From NCBI GenBank assembly GCA_949283655.1, contig CASDTH010000021.1, positions 1 to 38,250 of the forward strand: DNA of 38,250 nt, given 5' to 3'. Both the position numbers and the translations under genes were made by a program. Numbering within the stretch: position 1 is the first letter of the stretch; each line of letters starts with the position of its first letter. Below are positions 1-8,411 of this stretch, piece by piece. Origin of the DNA: an uncultured bacterium (GTDB taxonomy: Bacteria; Bacillota; Clostridia; Oscillospirales; Acutalibacteraceae). Below the pieces are notes generated by a model that worked only from the letters and a program-made list of their open reading frames with translations, ran no database searches and had not been told where the DNA came from.

Positions 1-345
1 CGAACGGCCAGCGGCGGCACTGTTATGTTTTAGAAACTCTTTGATGTGTTCGGCAAGCCACCCAAAAAACTCGGCCACTCACGTGGCCTCAAACATTTTG
101 GGCGTTTGCTTGCCTGCAAGCAGGCAAGTCCCCTCACGAGCTCGCCAGAAGTAAGATGAGCCTGCCGCCGCCGGCCTGCTGAAAGGTTTCATCCACTGAG
201 ATAGACTGAAGGCCTCGGGAGGCTTCTAACGGAGCCTGCAAGCCGTTCAGAGACTCAAACGTAACGATAGGCCCAGGCGGCAGCTGCTGCCACTCACTGC
301 GTGTGCGTGAGAGGGCTTTTTGGCCCGAAGGGCAAAAAACGAACC
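1..345. repeat. Gene-free stretch with nested palindromes, probable interspersed repeat
   Basis: No credible start-to-stop gene is seen here. Positions 53-113 form a nested dyad: GCAAGC (53-58) with GCTTGC (108-113), CCCAAAA (61-67) with TTTTGGG (96-102), and GGCCAC (73-78) with GTGGCC (83-88). A competing hairpin pairs CTTGCCTGC (109-117) with GCAGGCAAG (120-128). On the minus strand an open frame without an obvious start runs from about 345 down to a stop at 134-136. Its translation looks protein-like, with a segment SEWQQLPPG, so it may be a gene remnant or part of a dispersed repeat. That it is a repeat family is inference; only the palindromes are seen directly. Confidence 0.45.
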
Positions 346-360
346 TTTCCGCATGGTTGA

Positions 361-528
361 AGTTAGATTTCAGATGTTAGAAATTAGACGCTGGATGCGG
401 CTGCAATAACGTTCTGCCTCAGAGGCGATGGCAGAAAGCAATTTAACAGCAGAAATTTTCAGCAAACTGCCACCGAGGCAGAAGCCTGAAGGAAACCACG
501 TCTGACGTCTGCTATCTGTCATCTGATA
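361..528. repeat. MITE-like element with heptad-built terminal inverted repeats
   Basis: The left end (361-390) consists of four 7-bp units ending in TAGA or CAGA, followed by CG. The right end (499-528), read on the minus strand, also consists of four 7-bp units (TATCAGA, TGACAGA, TAGCAGA, CGTCAGA) followed by CG. The ends are therefore degenerate inverted repeats of about 30 bp. The interior holds a second imperfect inverted repeat, TTCTGCCTC (412-420) plus TGGCAG (429-434) against 467-483. There is no transposase gene. It lies just 3' of the sugar transporter gene. A non-autonomous mobile element is my inference; a regulatory or terminator role is possible. Confidence 0.5.
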
Positions 529-533
529 TCTTT

Positions 534-3071
534 TTATACATTTGCCTCTTCCAGCTTTTGCTTTGCCTGCGCGTAGCGCTCCTTGATCTCGGAGAAGCGC
601 CCATAATTCTCCGCCTGTCGCAGGGTACGCACGGCATCCAGCCACGGTTTTGCGGAGCGGTTGAAGGCGAGGTGGTTATTCTGCTCATCGCGGATGGCGC
701 GGTTGAGCGCGGCGAATTTCTTTTTCATTTCCTTAATTTCCGCCTTGATGGCTTTAACACCCGCCTCGTCCTTTGATTCCTTGGCTGCAAAGAGCTTCTT
801 ATAAATCAAATCCTCCTGCTCGTTATACTGCTCTTCCGTAGCGAACAGTTCCTCGAGCTTTTCAGTGCCCATGAACTCCAGCTCCGCTTTGCCGTCATAG
901 TACTTTTTCTGATATTTGCGGGCAGTGATGCGCTTGCGGTTAAAGTCGATGAGGTATTTGCGCAGCTCCTTTTCATCCTCAGTGCGGTGCGGAAGGCCCT
1001 TAGCCTTGCGCAGCTCTGCACGCAGCTCACTGACGGTAGCGTTGCCCAGCCCTGCGAGGCCTCCGTCCGAAATTTGCCGGGCGCAGGAAACCTGCACCTT
1101 GCCAAGCTCGCGGTCAAAGCGATCCATCTCGCGCAGAACGAACGGGGCCATCTTGATCTGCGCGTTGCGCTCTGCCGCCGCCCGATAATCATCCTTGGCG
1201 GCCTTGATTCGCTCCTTATCCCTTGCACGGCGCGCTGCCTGATAAGCGGCCTTGGCGGCTTTGATCTGTGCCTTATCCTTGGTTTGGCGAGCCTGCTGAT
1301 AAGCGGCCTTGGTAGCCTCAATCTGCACCTCATCCCTTGCGCGGCGCGCTGCCTTGATCTCCTCTTTAGAAAGTTTAACGGGCGTCTCCTTTTCCAGCTG
1401 GCGGGCGATTTCTATCATATCCACAACCTCAACCAGGTTGCTATCCGTCAGGGTGCCGTTGCCGAAGTCCTCAAAGAACGCGCGAATCTTGAGCACCTTG
1501 ATGATGGCCTGCTGCTTGAGCTCCGTCAGGTCGTAGAAGAAATACGGGATCACGTTGACAATTGCGCCCAACACGGAGACAAAGATCAGCATACCGACCA
1601 TTTGGGAGAGAATATCCGGATCATACAGGGAGAAGTAGGAGATATCCACGCTGCCGCTGGCGAGGGCATCGTTGATGACCTGACCCACCTGCGCGCCGTT
1701 GGGCAGCACTCGGTTCATCACGGTGGAGTCATTCATAACCTGCCGGGCGATCGTCTCATTAATGCCGAATTTTTCGTACAGCAGCGGGAGCACGCCGCTC
1801 GTCGCGAGGGTGATGATGCCGCCGAGCGCCGTGATGGTAGAGAACATGCCGTCAATGCGCTCGCCAGAGACATACTGCTGGTAATCGCGGATATCGGCCT
1901 GGATGGTCGGGGTCAGGATCTGAGCAAAGGCGTTCATCAGCGCATTGATCCAGAAGCAGATCACCAGCAGCGCCAGGCTGTTCATCAGCGGATACATCAG
2001 GGCGATAAAGACTACGTTGAGCACGTTGGTCATGATCAGCACGCCGCGCTTGCCCCATTTGCGGATGCAGAACGGAGAGGCCACCATACCCACGAAGCCG
2101 GCCGTCTGGCAGAAGAGCGTGATGAGGGAGTATTGAGGGCCGGTGCATACGCCGCCGTAGTTGTACAAATACTGAAGCATGGTCGTGACGGCGGATTCCA
2201 AGAAGCCGAGCCATCCGGCCAGCGCGATGACCCAGAAGTATTTGTTGCGCACAACCTCGCGCAGGGAATCCATAAACTTGATTTGGATGATGTGCGTCTT
2301 GGCCTGGACGATTTTCTCCTTTGTGTTCGTGTAGACAACGATGCACAGCACAATGCCCAGAATGCACAGTGGCGGGTAGATGTACCGGTACAGACGGATA
2401 TCATACATATTGTCATTGGTAAACCAGCCGGCAAACAGCGGCATGGCCAACCCCATGATGGAAGGCGCAATTGAGTAGACAACGCCCTTGATGGAGGCGA
2501 CGTCCGTGCGTTCTTTCGAGTTCGGGGAGAGTACGTGCAGCAGGTTGTCATACGACTCATAGAAGAAGTAGTAGAAGAAATTCTGCGCAAAGTTAAACAG
2601 CAGCACAATCGCACATGTGGCGATATAGCCCTTTGTGTGGCCGAAGAGCTCCCCGCCGCCGAACAGGCCGTCCAGCTTATCGTATGGGAACCACACGAAC
2701 GCAATGGTCAGCAGTGCGCTCGGAATACCGGCCTTTACAATATAGGGGCGGTATTTTCCCTCCTTGCCACGCGTATTGTCGATGATGTTGGCGCGGATGC
2801 CTGAGAGCGGAATATTCACCAGTACGGAAATGACATACAGCACATACATATCCATGGGCCGGATGCCGATGGTGTTGCCGATGAGCACGTTTGTTGTGGA
2901 TAAAATGACGTTCAGCGCCATCACGGAGAGGAACCGGACGCCGATTCCGCCGCCGGCATACGCCACGATCTCCTTGAAGGGCATGTACCGGCCCTGTGGC
3001 GGCTCATTCCAGTGGAGGCGGACGTTTGTTAGCAGATTTTTAGCTTTTGCCTTTATCTCTGAGCTTTTCAT
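534..3071 (-). CDS. GPH-family (MFS) sugar:cation symporter with long coiled-coil tail
   Basis: The first 560 or so residues show about twelve hydrophobic membrane spans of the glycoside-pentoside-hexuronide symporter type (MelB/XylP-like), which import glycosides with a cation across the cytoplasmic membrane. Family members are usually 450-550 aa. This one is 845 aa because of a cytoplasmic, highly charged helical tail. The tail begins with three tandem 19-residue units near residues 579-635, with cores such as IKAAKAAYQAARRARDK, then continues as predicted coiled coil to the end. The ATG at 3069-3071 follows a GAGGGAAAAGG purine stretch and lies 34 bp after the sialidase stop, so the two genes form an operon. 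Substrate is unknown; the sialidase suggests sialylated glycans or released sugars. Confidence 0.8.
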   Translation of the reverse strand: MKSSEIKAKAKNLLTNVRLHWNEPPQGRYMPFKEIVAYAGGGIGVRFLSVMALNVILSTTNVLIGNTIGIRPMDMYVLYVISVLVNIPLSGIRANIIDNTRGKEGKYRPYIVKAGIPSALLTIAFVWFPYDKLDGLFGGGELFGHTKGYIATCAIVLLFNFAQNFFYYFFYESYDNLLHVLSPNSKERTDVASIKGVVYSIAPSIMGLAMPLFAGWFTNDNMYDIRLYRYIYPPLCILGIVLCIVVYTNTKEKIVQAKTHIIQIKFMDSLREVVRNKYFWVIALAGWLGFLESAVTTMLQYLYNYGGVCTGPQYSLITLFCQTAGFVGMVASPFCIRKWGKRGVLIMTNVLNVVFIALMYPLMNSLALLVICFWINALMNAFAQILTPTIQADIRDYQQYVSGERIDGMFSTITALGGIITLATSGVLPLLYEKFGINETIARQVMNDSTVMNRVLPNGAQVGQVINDALASGSVDISYFSLYDPDILSQMVGMLIFVSVLGAIVNVIPYFFYDLTELKQQAIIKVLKIRAFFEDFGNGTLTDSNLVEVVDMIEIARQLEKETPVKLSKEEIKAARRARDEVQIEATKAAYQQARQTKDKAQIKAAKAAYQAARRARDKERIKAAKDDYRAAAERNAQIKMAPFVLREMDRFDRELGKVQVSCARQISDGGLAGLGNATVSELRAELRKAKGLPHRTEDEKELRKYLIDFNRKRITARKYQKKYYDGKAELEFMGTEKLEELFATEEQYNEQEDLIYKKLFAAKESKDEAGVKAIKAEIKEMKKKFAALNRAIRDEQNNHLAFNRSAKPWLDAVRTLRQAENYGRFSEIKERYAQAKQKLEEANV

Positions 3072-3105
3072 TCCTTTTCCCTCTTTCTCAAATTTATCGG
3101 AAGGC

Positions 3106-4410
3106 CTATTCTTCTTCGCCTTTGATCCAGGTCAGAGGAATCTCGCAGAACAAAATTTCCCTGCACTGCTCGTCCGGCTCAAACAGAGCGCCAATATTTC
3201 CGTTGGGAAGCTGTGTCAGCGCACTGTAGACAAAGCTGCCCTCCTTGAGCAGGCGGTGATAGGGGAAGGTTTCACCATCGTCCTCTGAGAGGCGGATGGT
3301 CCCGTTGCATCGGCTGCTGCGGTCCGCCGGGTTGAGCAGCACGACGAGCGGCTTCTCCATGCCCTGCAGCTTGAGGACGGAGGTTTGGCACACCGGCTGG
3401 GGGAGAGTGTCGTCCCAGCAAAAATCCTCCCACGTTTCGCCGCCATTATGGCTGTAGGCTACGGCGACGCTCCGGCGGCTGTCATGGTTGCGCATAAAAA
3501 ATTTGAGCGTGCCATCCTCCTGCTCAATGAGCTGGGCCTCCGTCAGCATGTCGGCAGTTTTGATTTTCCGGCAGTCCGCTTGTTGTCCGCCGATCATCCG
3601 TGTGTTGTTCGGCGTTTCGCCAAGCTGCCATGTCGCGCCGTGGTCGTCGCTGAACACTACACAGCAGGAGAGGCGCAGTGGGAATTTGCGGGTGCCATAG
3701 TAGATGGGCACAACAATTCGGCCCCGGTACCGCCCACCGCGTATCACAATTCCGCAGCCGGGCCCCGGGCCGATAAAGCTCATATAGTTTTTTTTCACCT
3801 GTGTATTCAGGGAGCGGGGGGAGGACCAGCTCAGGCCATCGTCATCGCTGTAGCACATCATCAGCGTTGAGGTGCTCTCTTCCTTAAAAGCGCCGCCGGT
3901 ATAAACGTTGCCCAGACGCCGCCCACCTTTGAAAACGTCTCCCTCCGGCGATACCTGATACGGCGTGCGCTGGCCATCCAACGTGAATAAACGATCATCC
4001 TTCCACAGGTACCGCCGCAGGCGGCCCCGGATAATCCGGTTTCCGCTGGCATCCTCGCCAGTGCTGCACACGCTGTTGCGAATCCCAACTCCGGCGGGCG
4101 TGTGGGAATAAAGCAGGTAGATGCGGCCCTGCTCCGCGTCATAGGTCATGACGGGATCAATTGCAGCGGAGGAGCGCAGCTGCTTTGAACCATGCTCCCG
4201 GACGGCAACGATAAACTCGCCCCAGGTTTTACCGTTATCTGTGCTGCGGCGGATCACCTTGTCGATGCGGTTGGGATTGTCCATCCCAGAGCAATAGCGG
4301 GCGTCTGCACAAGCGACAACAGTCCCATTTTTGGTGGTGACCATAGAGGGGATGCGGTAGTACTGCGCGGGGCCGCCCTCCTGTGGGCCAAAAACCGTTT
4401 GAAACTCCAT
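3106..4410 (-). CDS. Exo-alpha-sialidase (neuraminidase), probably cytoplasmic
   Basis: This 434-aa protein has the hallmarks of GH33-type sialidases, which release terminal sialic acids from glycans. YRIP at residues 18-21 carries the first arginine of the binding triad, ADARY near 35-39 supplies the likely acid-base Asp, and FVYSALTQLPNG near the C-terminus fits the catalytic Tyr region. Asp-box motifs (S-x-D-x-G-x-T-W) are visible as STDNGKTW, SDDHGATW, SHNGGETW and SEDDGETF. There is no signal peptide or anchor, so it should act inside the cell, unlike most secreted bacterial sialidases. GAGGTG precedes the ATG. It is the promoter-proximal gene of an operon with the GPH symporter. Confidence 0.88.
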   Translation of the reverse strand: MEFQTVFGPQEGGPAQYYRIPSMVTTKNGTVVACADARYCSGMDNPNRIDKVIRRSTDNGKTWGEFIVAVREHGSKQLRSSAAIDPVMTYDAEQGRIYLLYSHTPAGVGIRNSVCSTGEDASGNRIIRGRLRRYLWKDDRLFTLDGQRTPYQVSPEGDVFKGGRRLGNVYTGGAFKEESTSTLMMCYSDDDGLSWSSPRSLNTQVKKNYMSFIGPGPGCGIVIRGGRYRGRIVVPIYYGTRKFPLRLSCCVVFSDDHGATWQLGETPNNTRMIGGQQADCRKIKTADMLTEAQLIEQEDGTLKFFMRNHDSRRSVAVAYSHNGGETWEDFCWDDTLPQPVCQTSVLKLQGMEKPLVVLLNPADRSSRCNGTIRLSEDDGETFPYHRLLKEGSFVYSALTQLPNGNIGALFEPDEQCREILFCEIPLTWIKGEEE

Positions 4411-4461
4411 TACTTTTTCACCTCTACCGCGTTTTTACCAAATCATTCAGTAAATACAAAT

Positions 4462-4484
4462 TTTGGCATGGTAAAGCAGCCAAA
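4462..4484. promoter_or_regulatory. Inverted repeat TTTGGC-N11-GCCAAA, candidate operator
   Basis: A 23-bp dyad lies between the sialidase start codon and its putative promoter, at a position where a bound repressor would block transcription. The sugar-operon context makes a substrate-responsive regulator plausible. No regulator gene lies nearby and the binding protein is unknown. Confidence 0.35.
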
Positions 4485-4503
4485 TTTCAATAGATTACTC
4501 TTT

Positions 4504-4533
4504 ATTTTATGATATGCTTTTGATATAAATCAA
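4504..4533 (-). promoter_or_regulatory. Putative sigma-A promoter of sialidase-symporter operon
   Basis: On the minus strand TTGATT (4528-4533) and TAAAAT (4504-4509) are separated by 18 bp in a very AT-rich stretch upstream of the sialidase. The match is fair, and other AT-rich hexamers nearby could serve instead. Confidence 0.4.
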
Positions 4534-4580
4534 TACATAATAAAATTATTTAATAATTAAGAAAAGGGGAGGATCAAAAA

Positions 4581-4658
4581 ATGAAAGAGACGAAGTGCTT
4601 GAGCTTGCATTTCGGCAGTACAGCCTGCTTTGTACTGGGGCTGTGGCAGATGGAGTGA
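4581..4658 (+). CDS. Possible 25-aa small ORF with strong RBS
   Basis: An ATG at 4581 is preceded by GGGGAGGATCAAAAA, a strong ribosome binding site, and opens a 25-codon frame ending at 4658, directly at a strong hairpin. The peptide (starts MKETKC) has two cysteines and a hydrophobic centre. I do not recognise it. It is divergent from the sialidase gene and could be chance, since short frames behind purine runs are common. Confidence 0.2.
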   Translation: MKETKCLSLHFGSTACFVLGLWQME

Positions 4659-4691
4659 CCCCGCTCTCAAACGAGGGGTTTGAAAGCGGGG
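4659..4691. repeat. Strong hairpin CCCCGCT...AGCGGGG
   Basis: The arms 4659-4672 and 4678-4691 pair at 13 of 14 positions around a short loop. Neither strand has a T-run directly after it, so it is not a classic intrinsic terminator. It lies between the convergent 3' end of spoIVA and the divergent sialidase operon and may act as an mRNA 3' stabiliser for spoIVA. Confidence 0.45.
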
Positions 4692-4777
4692 CGGTGGCTC
4701 TGTTGTGGGTGTATTTTCTCTTTTTATACCCAAGGCGTGCCGCTGGAAATGGAGAGGGCCGTGTGGGGAGCGGCCGG

Positions 4778-6256
4778 CTACAGAATGATACAGATCAACC
4801 CGCTGCACCCTTCATTGATGACCTTTTCAATCGTTTCCTGCAGCTTCATGCGCGCGTCGGCCGGCATGCGGTATAGCTTGTTGTGAAGCCCTTCGTTGAC
4901 CAGCTGATGCAAAGAGGTGCCGAAGATGTTGGATTCCCATATCTTTTCCGGGCTGTCCTCAAACTCCTTGAGTAGGTACATCACCAGCTCCTCCGATTGG
5001 GATTCGGAACCTACAATCGGGGCAACCTCCGTGGTGATATTGGCTCGCATCATGTGGATGGAGGGCGCAGAGGCGCGCAGCCGCACCCCATAGCGGCCGC
5101 CCTGCTTCATGATTTCCGGCTCCTCCAGCGAAAGCTCGTCAAGCGTTGGCATCACGATGCCATAGCCGGTAGCCTCTACCTCGTCAAGTGCGTTTTTCAC
5201 ACGGTCATAGGCTTTTTTGACCTGCGCGAGCTCCATCATGCAGTTCATCAATCCCTGCTCGCTGTCGATTTCCAGCCCGGTAGATTCGGCAAGGATTTTA
5301 TAGAATAGCGCCTGATCCATCATCACATTGATACGGGCGCTGCCTTCAGCCAGATTCATGTGGGAAATCTGTGCCGATTCGATGTATTCGCATTCTGTCA
5401 GCTTTGCCACCAAGCTGTTGACATCCCGCACGTGCGAAACGCTAGCCGCTGCCTCCTGCACGGCGCCATAGGCCGCCTTGCGCAGCCAGTGCTCCGGGTC
5501 GAGAGAAACCATCCAGCGCGGCATATCCAGGGATATCTCTTTGACAGGGAATTCAAAAAGAATCTGAGACAGAACGCGGCGAATCTCTTCCTCCTCCAGC
5601 TCCAGGCAGTTGACGGGCAGCACCGGAACGCCATATTTTTCTGTCATCTGGGAGGCAAGCGCACGGGCGTTATTTGTTTGCGGATACATGCAGTTGAGCA
5701 GCACGATGAAGGGCTTGTTGAGCTCCTTGAGCTCATTGATAACGCGCTCTTCCGCCTCTTCATATTCAGAGCGGGGAATATCACTGATGCTGCCATCGGT
5801 TGTGATGACCAGGCCGATGGTGGAGTGCTCAGAAATCACCTTGCGGGTGCCGATCTCTGCCGCCATATTAAAGGGAATTTCGTGGTCATACCAAGGGGTT
5901 TTCACCATGCGCGGCTGGTCGCCCTCGATATATCCGAGGGAGCTGGGCACGATATAGCCCACGCAGTCGATCATGCGCACCTTAAAATGCGCCTGATCCG
6001 GCAAAGCGATCTCCACCGCGTCCTCTGGGATGAATTTGGGCTCTGTCGTCATGATCGTCCGTCCTGCGGCGGATTGCGGCAGCTCGTCTGTTGCGCGTTC
6101 CCGTTGGTAATCGCCCGTGATATTGGGCAGCACCAGCGTATCCATAAACCGTTTGATAAAGGTTGACTTGCCTGTGCGCACCGGCCCGACTACGCCGATA
6201 TAGATATCCCCCTGTGTGCGCTCGGCAATATCCTGATAGATGTTGTGGCCTTCCAT
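4778..6256 (-). CDS. spoIVA: Stage IV sporulation protein A, spore coat morphogenetic ATPase
   Basis: SpoIVA is an ATPase that polymerises on the mother-cell face of the forespore membrane and forms the basement layer on which the coat is built. The N-terminus MEGHNIYQDIAERT matches the family start, with Walker A GPVRTGKST at residues 24-32. The C-terminus GCSGLICIIL is the typical membrane-targeting end. With the start at 6254-6256 the protein is 492 aa, the usual family length. AGGAGG lies 8 bp before this ATG; the in-frame ATG two codons earlier is only 2 bp from it and is less likely. It follows sipL by 29 bp in the same direction. Expression in the mother cell is expected, but I could not identify a sigma-E promoter. 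Confidence 0.97.
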   Translation of the reverse strand: MEGHNIYQDIAERTQGDIYIGVVGPVRTGKSTFIKRFMDTLVLPNITGDYQRERATDELPQSAAGRTIMTTEPKFIPEDAVEIALPDQAHFKVRMIDCVGYIVPSSLGYIEGDQPRMVKTPWYDHEIPFNMAAEIGTRKVISEHSTIGLVITTDGSISDIPRSEYEEAEERVINELKELNKPFIVLLNCMYPQTNNARALASQMTEKYGVPVLPVNCLELEEEEIRRVLSQILFEFPVKEISLDMPRWMVSLDPEHWLRKAAYGAVQEAAASVSHVRDVNSLVAKLTECEYIESAQISHMNLAEGSARINVMMDQALFYKILAESTGLEIDSEQGLMNCMMELAQVKKAYDRVKNALDEVEATGYGIVMPTLDELSLEEPEIMKQGGRYGVRLRASAPSIHMMRANITTEVAPIVGSESQSEELVMYLLKEFEDSPEKIWESNIFGTSLHQLVNEGLHNKLYRMPADARMKLQETIEKVINEGCSGLICIIL

Positions 6257-6285
6257 TCGCATATCCTCCTTACTGTCCGCAATCT

Positions 6286-7821
6286 TTATATGCCCGGGAT
6301 GAGCAGCATGCACTTTTCAGGAATCTGCTCGCCCTCCAGGTGGTTTTCACGCAGGATGGCCTCCACGGTGGTGTTGTACCGCCGTGCAATGCTCCATACG
6401 GATTCGCCCGCATCCGAGAAATAAATCGTCAGGGCGGCGGAGGTGGAGCGCTTTGGCTGCTCCTCGTTGGGCGCGATGGAGGTGATTAGACGCAGGCTAG
6501 TGGAGCAGAAGACGGAGGCGGCGATATTCAGCTCGATGCGAACCTCCATTTGGTCGCTTGTGTTGAGCACATAGTCCAGCGCCGTGACCTGGACGGTAGG
6601 ATCACAGCGAATCTTTTGCGCATCTGACCGGAGTGCTCTCTGGTATTCAAAATCCACCGGCCGTTCCAGATAGTTGGGCTGCGCGTCGTGATCCAATACG
6701 AGCATCGAGACCGTCGCAGTGCCGGAAATGGTGAGCATCCCGTTCGCAAAGGAAGAGCTGGCGGAAAGATCGGAGCACCAAAGGTCGAGCACCTTGGTCA
6801 CACTGGTGCCGGAGAGGCTGATTGCTTTTTTGCACAGCGTTGTTTCGTGAAAGATTTCAATCAGCTGGGTCAGTTCCAGCCCTTTCTGCTCCAACGATAG
6901 CTCATATTGCGTGGAATAGGCGTCCGTGACGATGGGGGCCTCCAACTCGCGATAGGCCTGCACACACGCGCACACACGCGCGCTCATGTCCAGCAGCCGT
7001 AGCTCGCCGGAGGAATCCGATTTTGGCGTAACCTCCAGACCCATGACAACCAGGCGGATATCGCTGCCGCAATCCTCATCGATGCCGTCCACCTCTATAA
7101 TCTGGCTGATAGGCATGGTATGTTCAATGGTTTCCAGCTCGTTTTCATTGGTATCCGCACAATAGAGGGTGTTGATGGTTAGCTCGCCTTTGATCAGGCA
7201 TTTGTTCTGGATGACTTTGATATCCTGTGCGAGTGCAACGGCGCTGCTGCGGATGATCTGACCTACAGGAGCCTTGCTTGGCCCGATTTCCAACACTTCG
7301 TTGAGTGGGAACATCCGCTCTGCCAACCCGACGGCGCTGCTTGCCGGCTGCGTTTTTTTCTGCAACTGAACGCCGCAGCCCTCTACGCCTGCAATCAGGC
7401 TTTCCTCCCGTAGGGTAGCGACAGATACATTCACTGAAACCGTGCCATGGATATCCGCCCGCCGCTGGCTGACCGCGCGGCAGTTGATGTACTCCGCCTT
7501 AAGCCGTACGCTGACACAGGGGGAGGCCGGCAAATTTTGCACTTCTACATATTTAGAGAAGGGCAGGTTTTGCTCAAAGCAGCGCACCCGCGCATTCTCC
7601 GCAACATAGATCAGGCGGATCAGCGCCGTCCCATCCACTGTGATGCGTTCCCCCGAAACCTGCGTGCCGGTCATTCGCGGTGTAATTGTGCATTTTAAAA
7701 TCCGCAGGATGTCAGGGCAATAATCCGGCAGCGTCAGGTCACTGTCGACCGGCTGCTCCATACTGCCTTCATATATCAGCTCGTTGACACAAACCGCTTG
7801 CCTGAGCACCTCAAAATCCAT
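6286..7821 (-). CDS. sipL: SipL-like SpoIVA-interacting spore coat protein (DUF3794, LysM)
   Basis: This 511-aa protein has DUF3794 repeats through most of its length and a C-terminal LysM domain (SVWSIARRYNTTVEAIL region, about residues 460-511). This is the architecture of Clostridioides difficile SipL, which binds SpoIVA through the LysM domain and is needed to localise the coat around the forespore. Family members are about 520 aa. The ATG at 7819-7821 is preceded by AGAAGGAGAGG. It lies directly upstream of spoIVA with a 29-bp gap, so the two partners are probably co-transcribed. In Bacillus the SipL role is taken by SpoVM/SpoVID-type proteins, so this gene supports a clostridial host. 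Confidence 0.92.
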   Translation of the reverse strand: MDFEVLRQAVCVNELIYEGSMEQPVDSDLTLPDYCPDILRILKCTITPRMTGTQVSGERITVDGTALIRLIYVAENARVRCFEQNLPFSKYVEVQNLPASPCVSVRLKAEYINCRAVSQRRADIHGTVSVNVSVATLREESLIAGVEGCGVQLQKKTQPASSAVGLAERMFPLNEVLEIGPSKAPVGQIIRSSAVALAQDIKVIQNKCLIKGELTINTLYCADTNENELETIEHTMPISQIIEVDGIDEDCGSDIRLVVMGLEVTPKSDSSGELRLLDMSARVCACVQAYRELEAPIVTDAYSTQYELSLEQKGLELTQLIEIFHETTLCKKAISLSGTSVTKVLDLWCSDLSASSSFANGMLTISGTATVSMLVLDHDAQPNYLERPVDFEYQRALRSDAQKIRCDPTVQVTALDYVLNTSDQMEVRIELNIAASVFCSTSLRLITSIAPNEEQPKRSTSAALTIYFSDAGESVWSIARRYNTTVEAILRENHLEGEQIPEKCMLLIPGI

Positions 7822-8150
7822 AGGGGCTACCTCTCCTTCTCGGGGACGGCCGGGTGAGCATTGGCCGCCCTTTGGTATTTGGTAAGCGGGGACTCACCAA
7901 TGACTGATGTGTGGCGGTATCCCAGCGAGGGGCGTGGGGGAAGCTGCATCTATCTTTACGGCAACAGCTTGTTGGCCCTTTATGCGGGGAAGGAATCGCC
8001 GCTTACCTTGTTCTATCCATCTATATGCCCGTCCTGTCCTACATATGAATGCGAGAAGCGAAAATCACGCAAACTTTTCCGCAGATCGTGGAGGCAAATC
8101 CAGGCCAACGAAAATTTTCGTAGAGCGGACAAAAAAATTTGAAAAAATGA
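7822..8150. other. Intergenic region, no gene seen
   Basis: This divergent gap separates sipL (minus) from the tRNA operon (plus). It must hold the sipL promoter, but I could not recognise a convincing sigma-E pair. Short open frames on both strands lack ribosome binding sites and protein-like composition. Confidence 0.5.
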
Positions 8151-8179
8151 TTGACAAAATCTGCGGGCAAGGATATAAT
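8151..8179 (+). promoter_or_regulatory. Consensus sigma-A promoter of tRNA-Leu operon
   Basis: TTGACA (8151-8156) and TATAAT (8174-8179) are both perfect and separated by 17 bp. The first tRNA begins 12 bp downstream of the -10 box, as expected for a stable-RNA promoter. Confidence 0.9.
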
Positions 8180-8191
8180 AATCATCGTCGC

Positions 8192-8275
8192 GCGAGAGTG
8201 GCGGAATCGGCAGACGCGCACGTTTGAGGGGCGTGTGGTAATCCCGTACGGGTTCAAGTCCCGTCTCTCGCACCA
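8192..8275 (+). tRNA. tRNA-Leu (anticodon GAG)
   Basis: Acceptor arms GCGAGAG (8192-8198) and CTCTCGC (8265-8271) pair fully, followed by discriminator A and an encoded CCA (8273-8275). The anticodon stem 8219-8223 encloses a 7-nt loop with GAG at 8226-8228. The GGTTCAAGTCC T-arm and a long variable arm identify it as a class II leucine tRNA. Confidence 0.95.
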
Positions 8276-8319
8276 AAAGAAGCGGTGAGTCCAATTGCTT
8301 GATTTCATCGCTTTCATAT

Positions 8320-8406
8320 GCAGCTGTGGCGGAATTGGCAGACGCGCTAGATTCAGGTTCTAGTGAAAGCAATTTCATAAGGGTTCAAGTCCCTTCAGCT
8401 GCACCA
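8320..8406 (+). tRNA. tRNA-Leu (anticodon CAG), likely phage attachment site
   Basis: Acceptor arms GCAGCTG (8320-8326) and CAGCTGC (8396-8402) pair fully and CCA is encoded at 8404-8406. The anticodon stem CTAGA/TCTAG encloses TTCAGGT with CAG at 8354-8356. A long variable arm marks a class II leucine tRNA. It lies 44 bp after the first tRNA in one transcript. The phage integrase starts its coding region 56 bp downstream, so the 3' end of this gene is the probable integration target. Confidence 0.95.
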
Positions 8407-8411
8407 TAGCA
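8385..8411. other. attL: Inferred attL core at tRNA-Leu 3' end
   Basis: Host genes end here and the prophage integrase follows at once, the usual arrangement for integration into a tRNA 3' end. The exact core cannot be set because the second copy (attR) lies outside the window. Confidence 0.45.

Noticed and set aside
301..345. A terminator for the symporter operon near the GCCCGAAGGGC hairpin
   Set aside because: The stem is short and bulged and neither side has a clean T-run after it, so it was not called.
1..345. RNase P, tmRNA or another known structured RNA
   Set aside because: None of the conserved cores of these RNAs was recognised despite the strong palindromes.
987..2474. A 495-codon open frame on the plus strand
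   Set aside because: It lies antisense to the symporter gene, has no ribosome binding site and its translation is His/Arg-rich without domain character. The minus-strand symporter explains the sequence.
5360..6166. A 268-codon open frame on the plus strand
   Set aside because: Antisense shadow of spoIVA; composition is not protein-like and the spoIVA product is complete.
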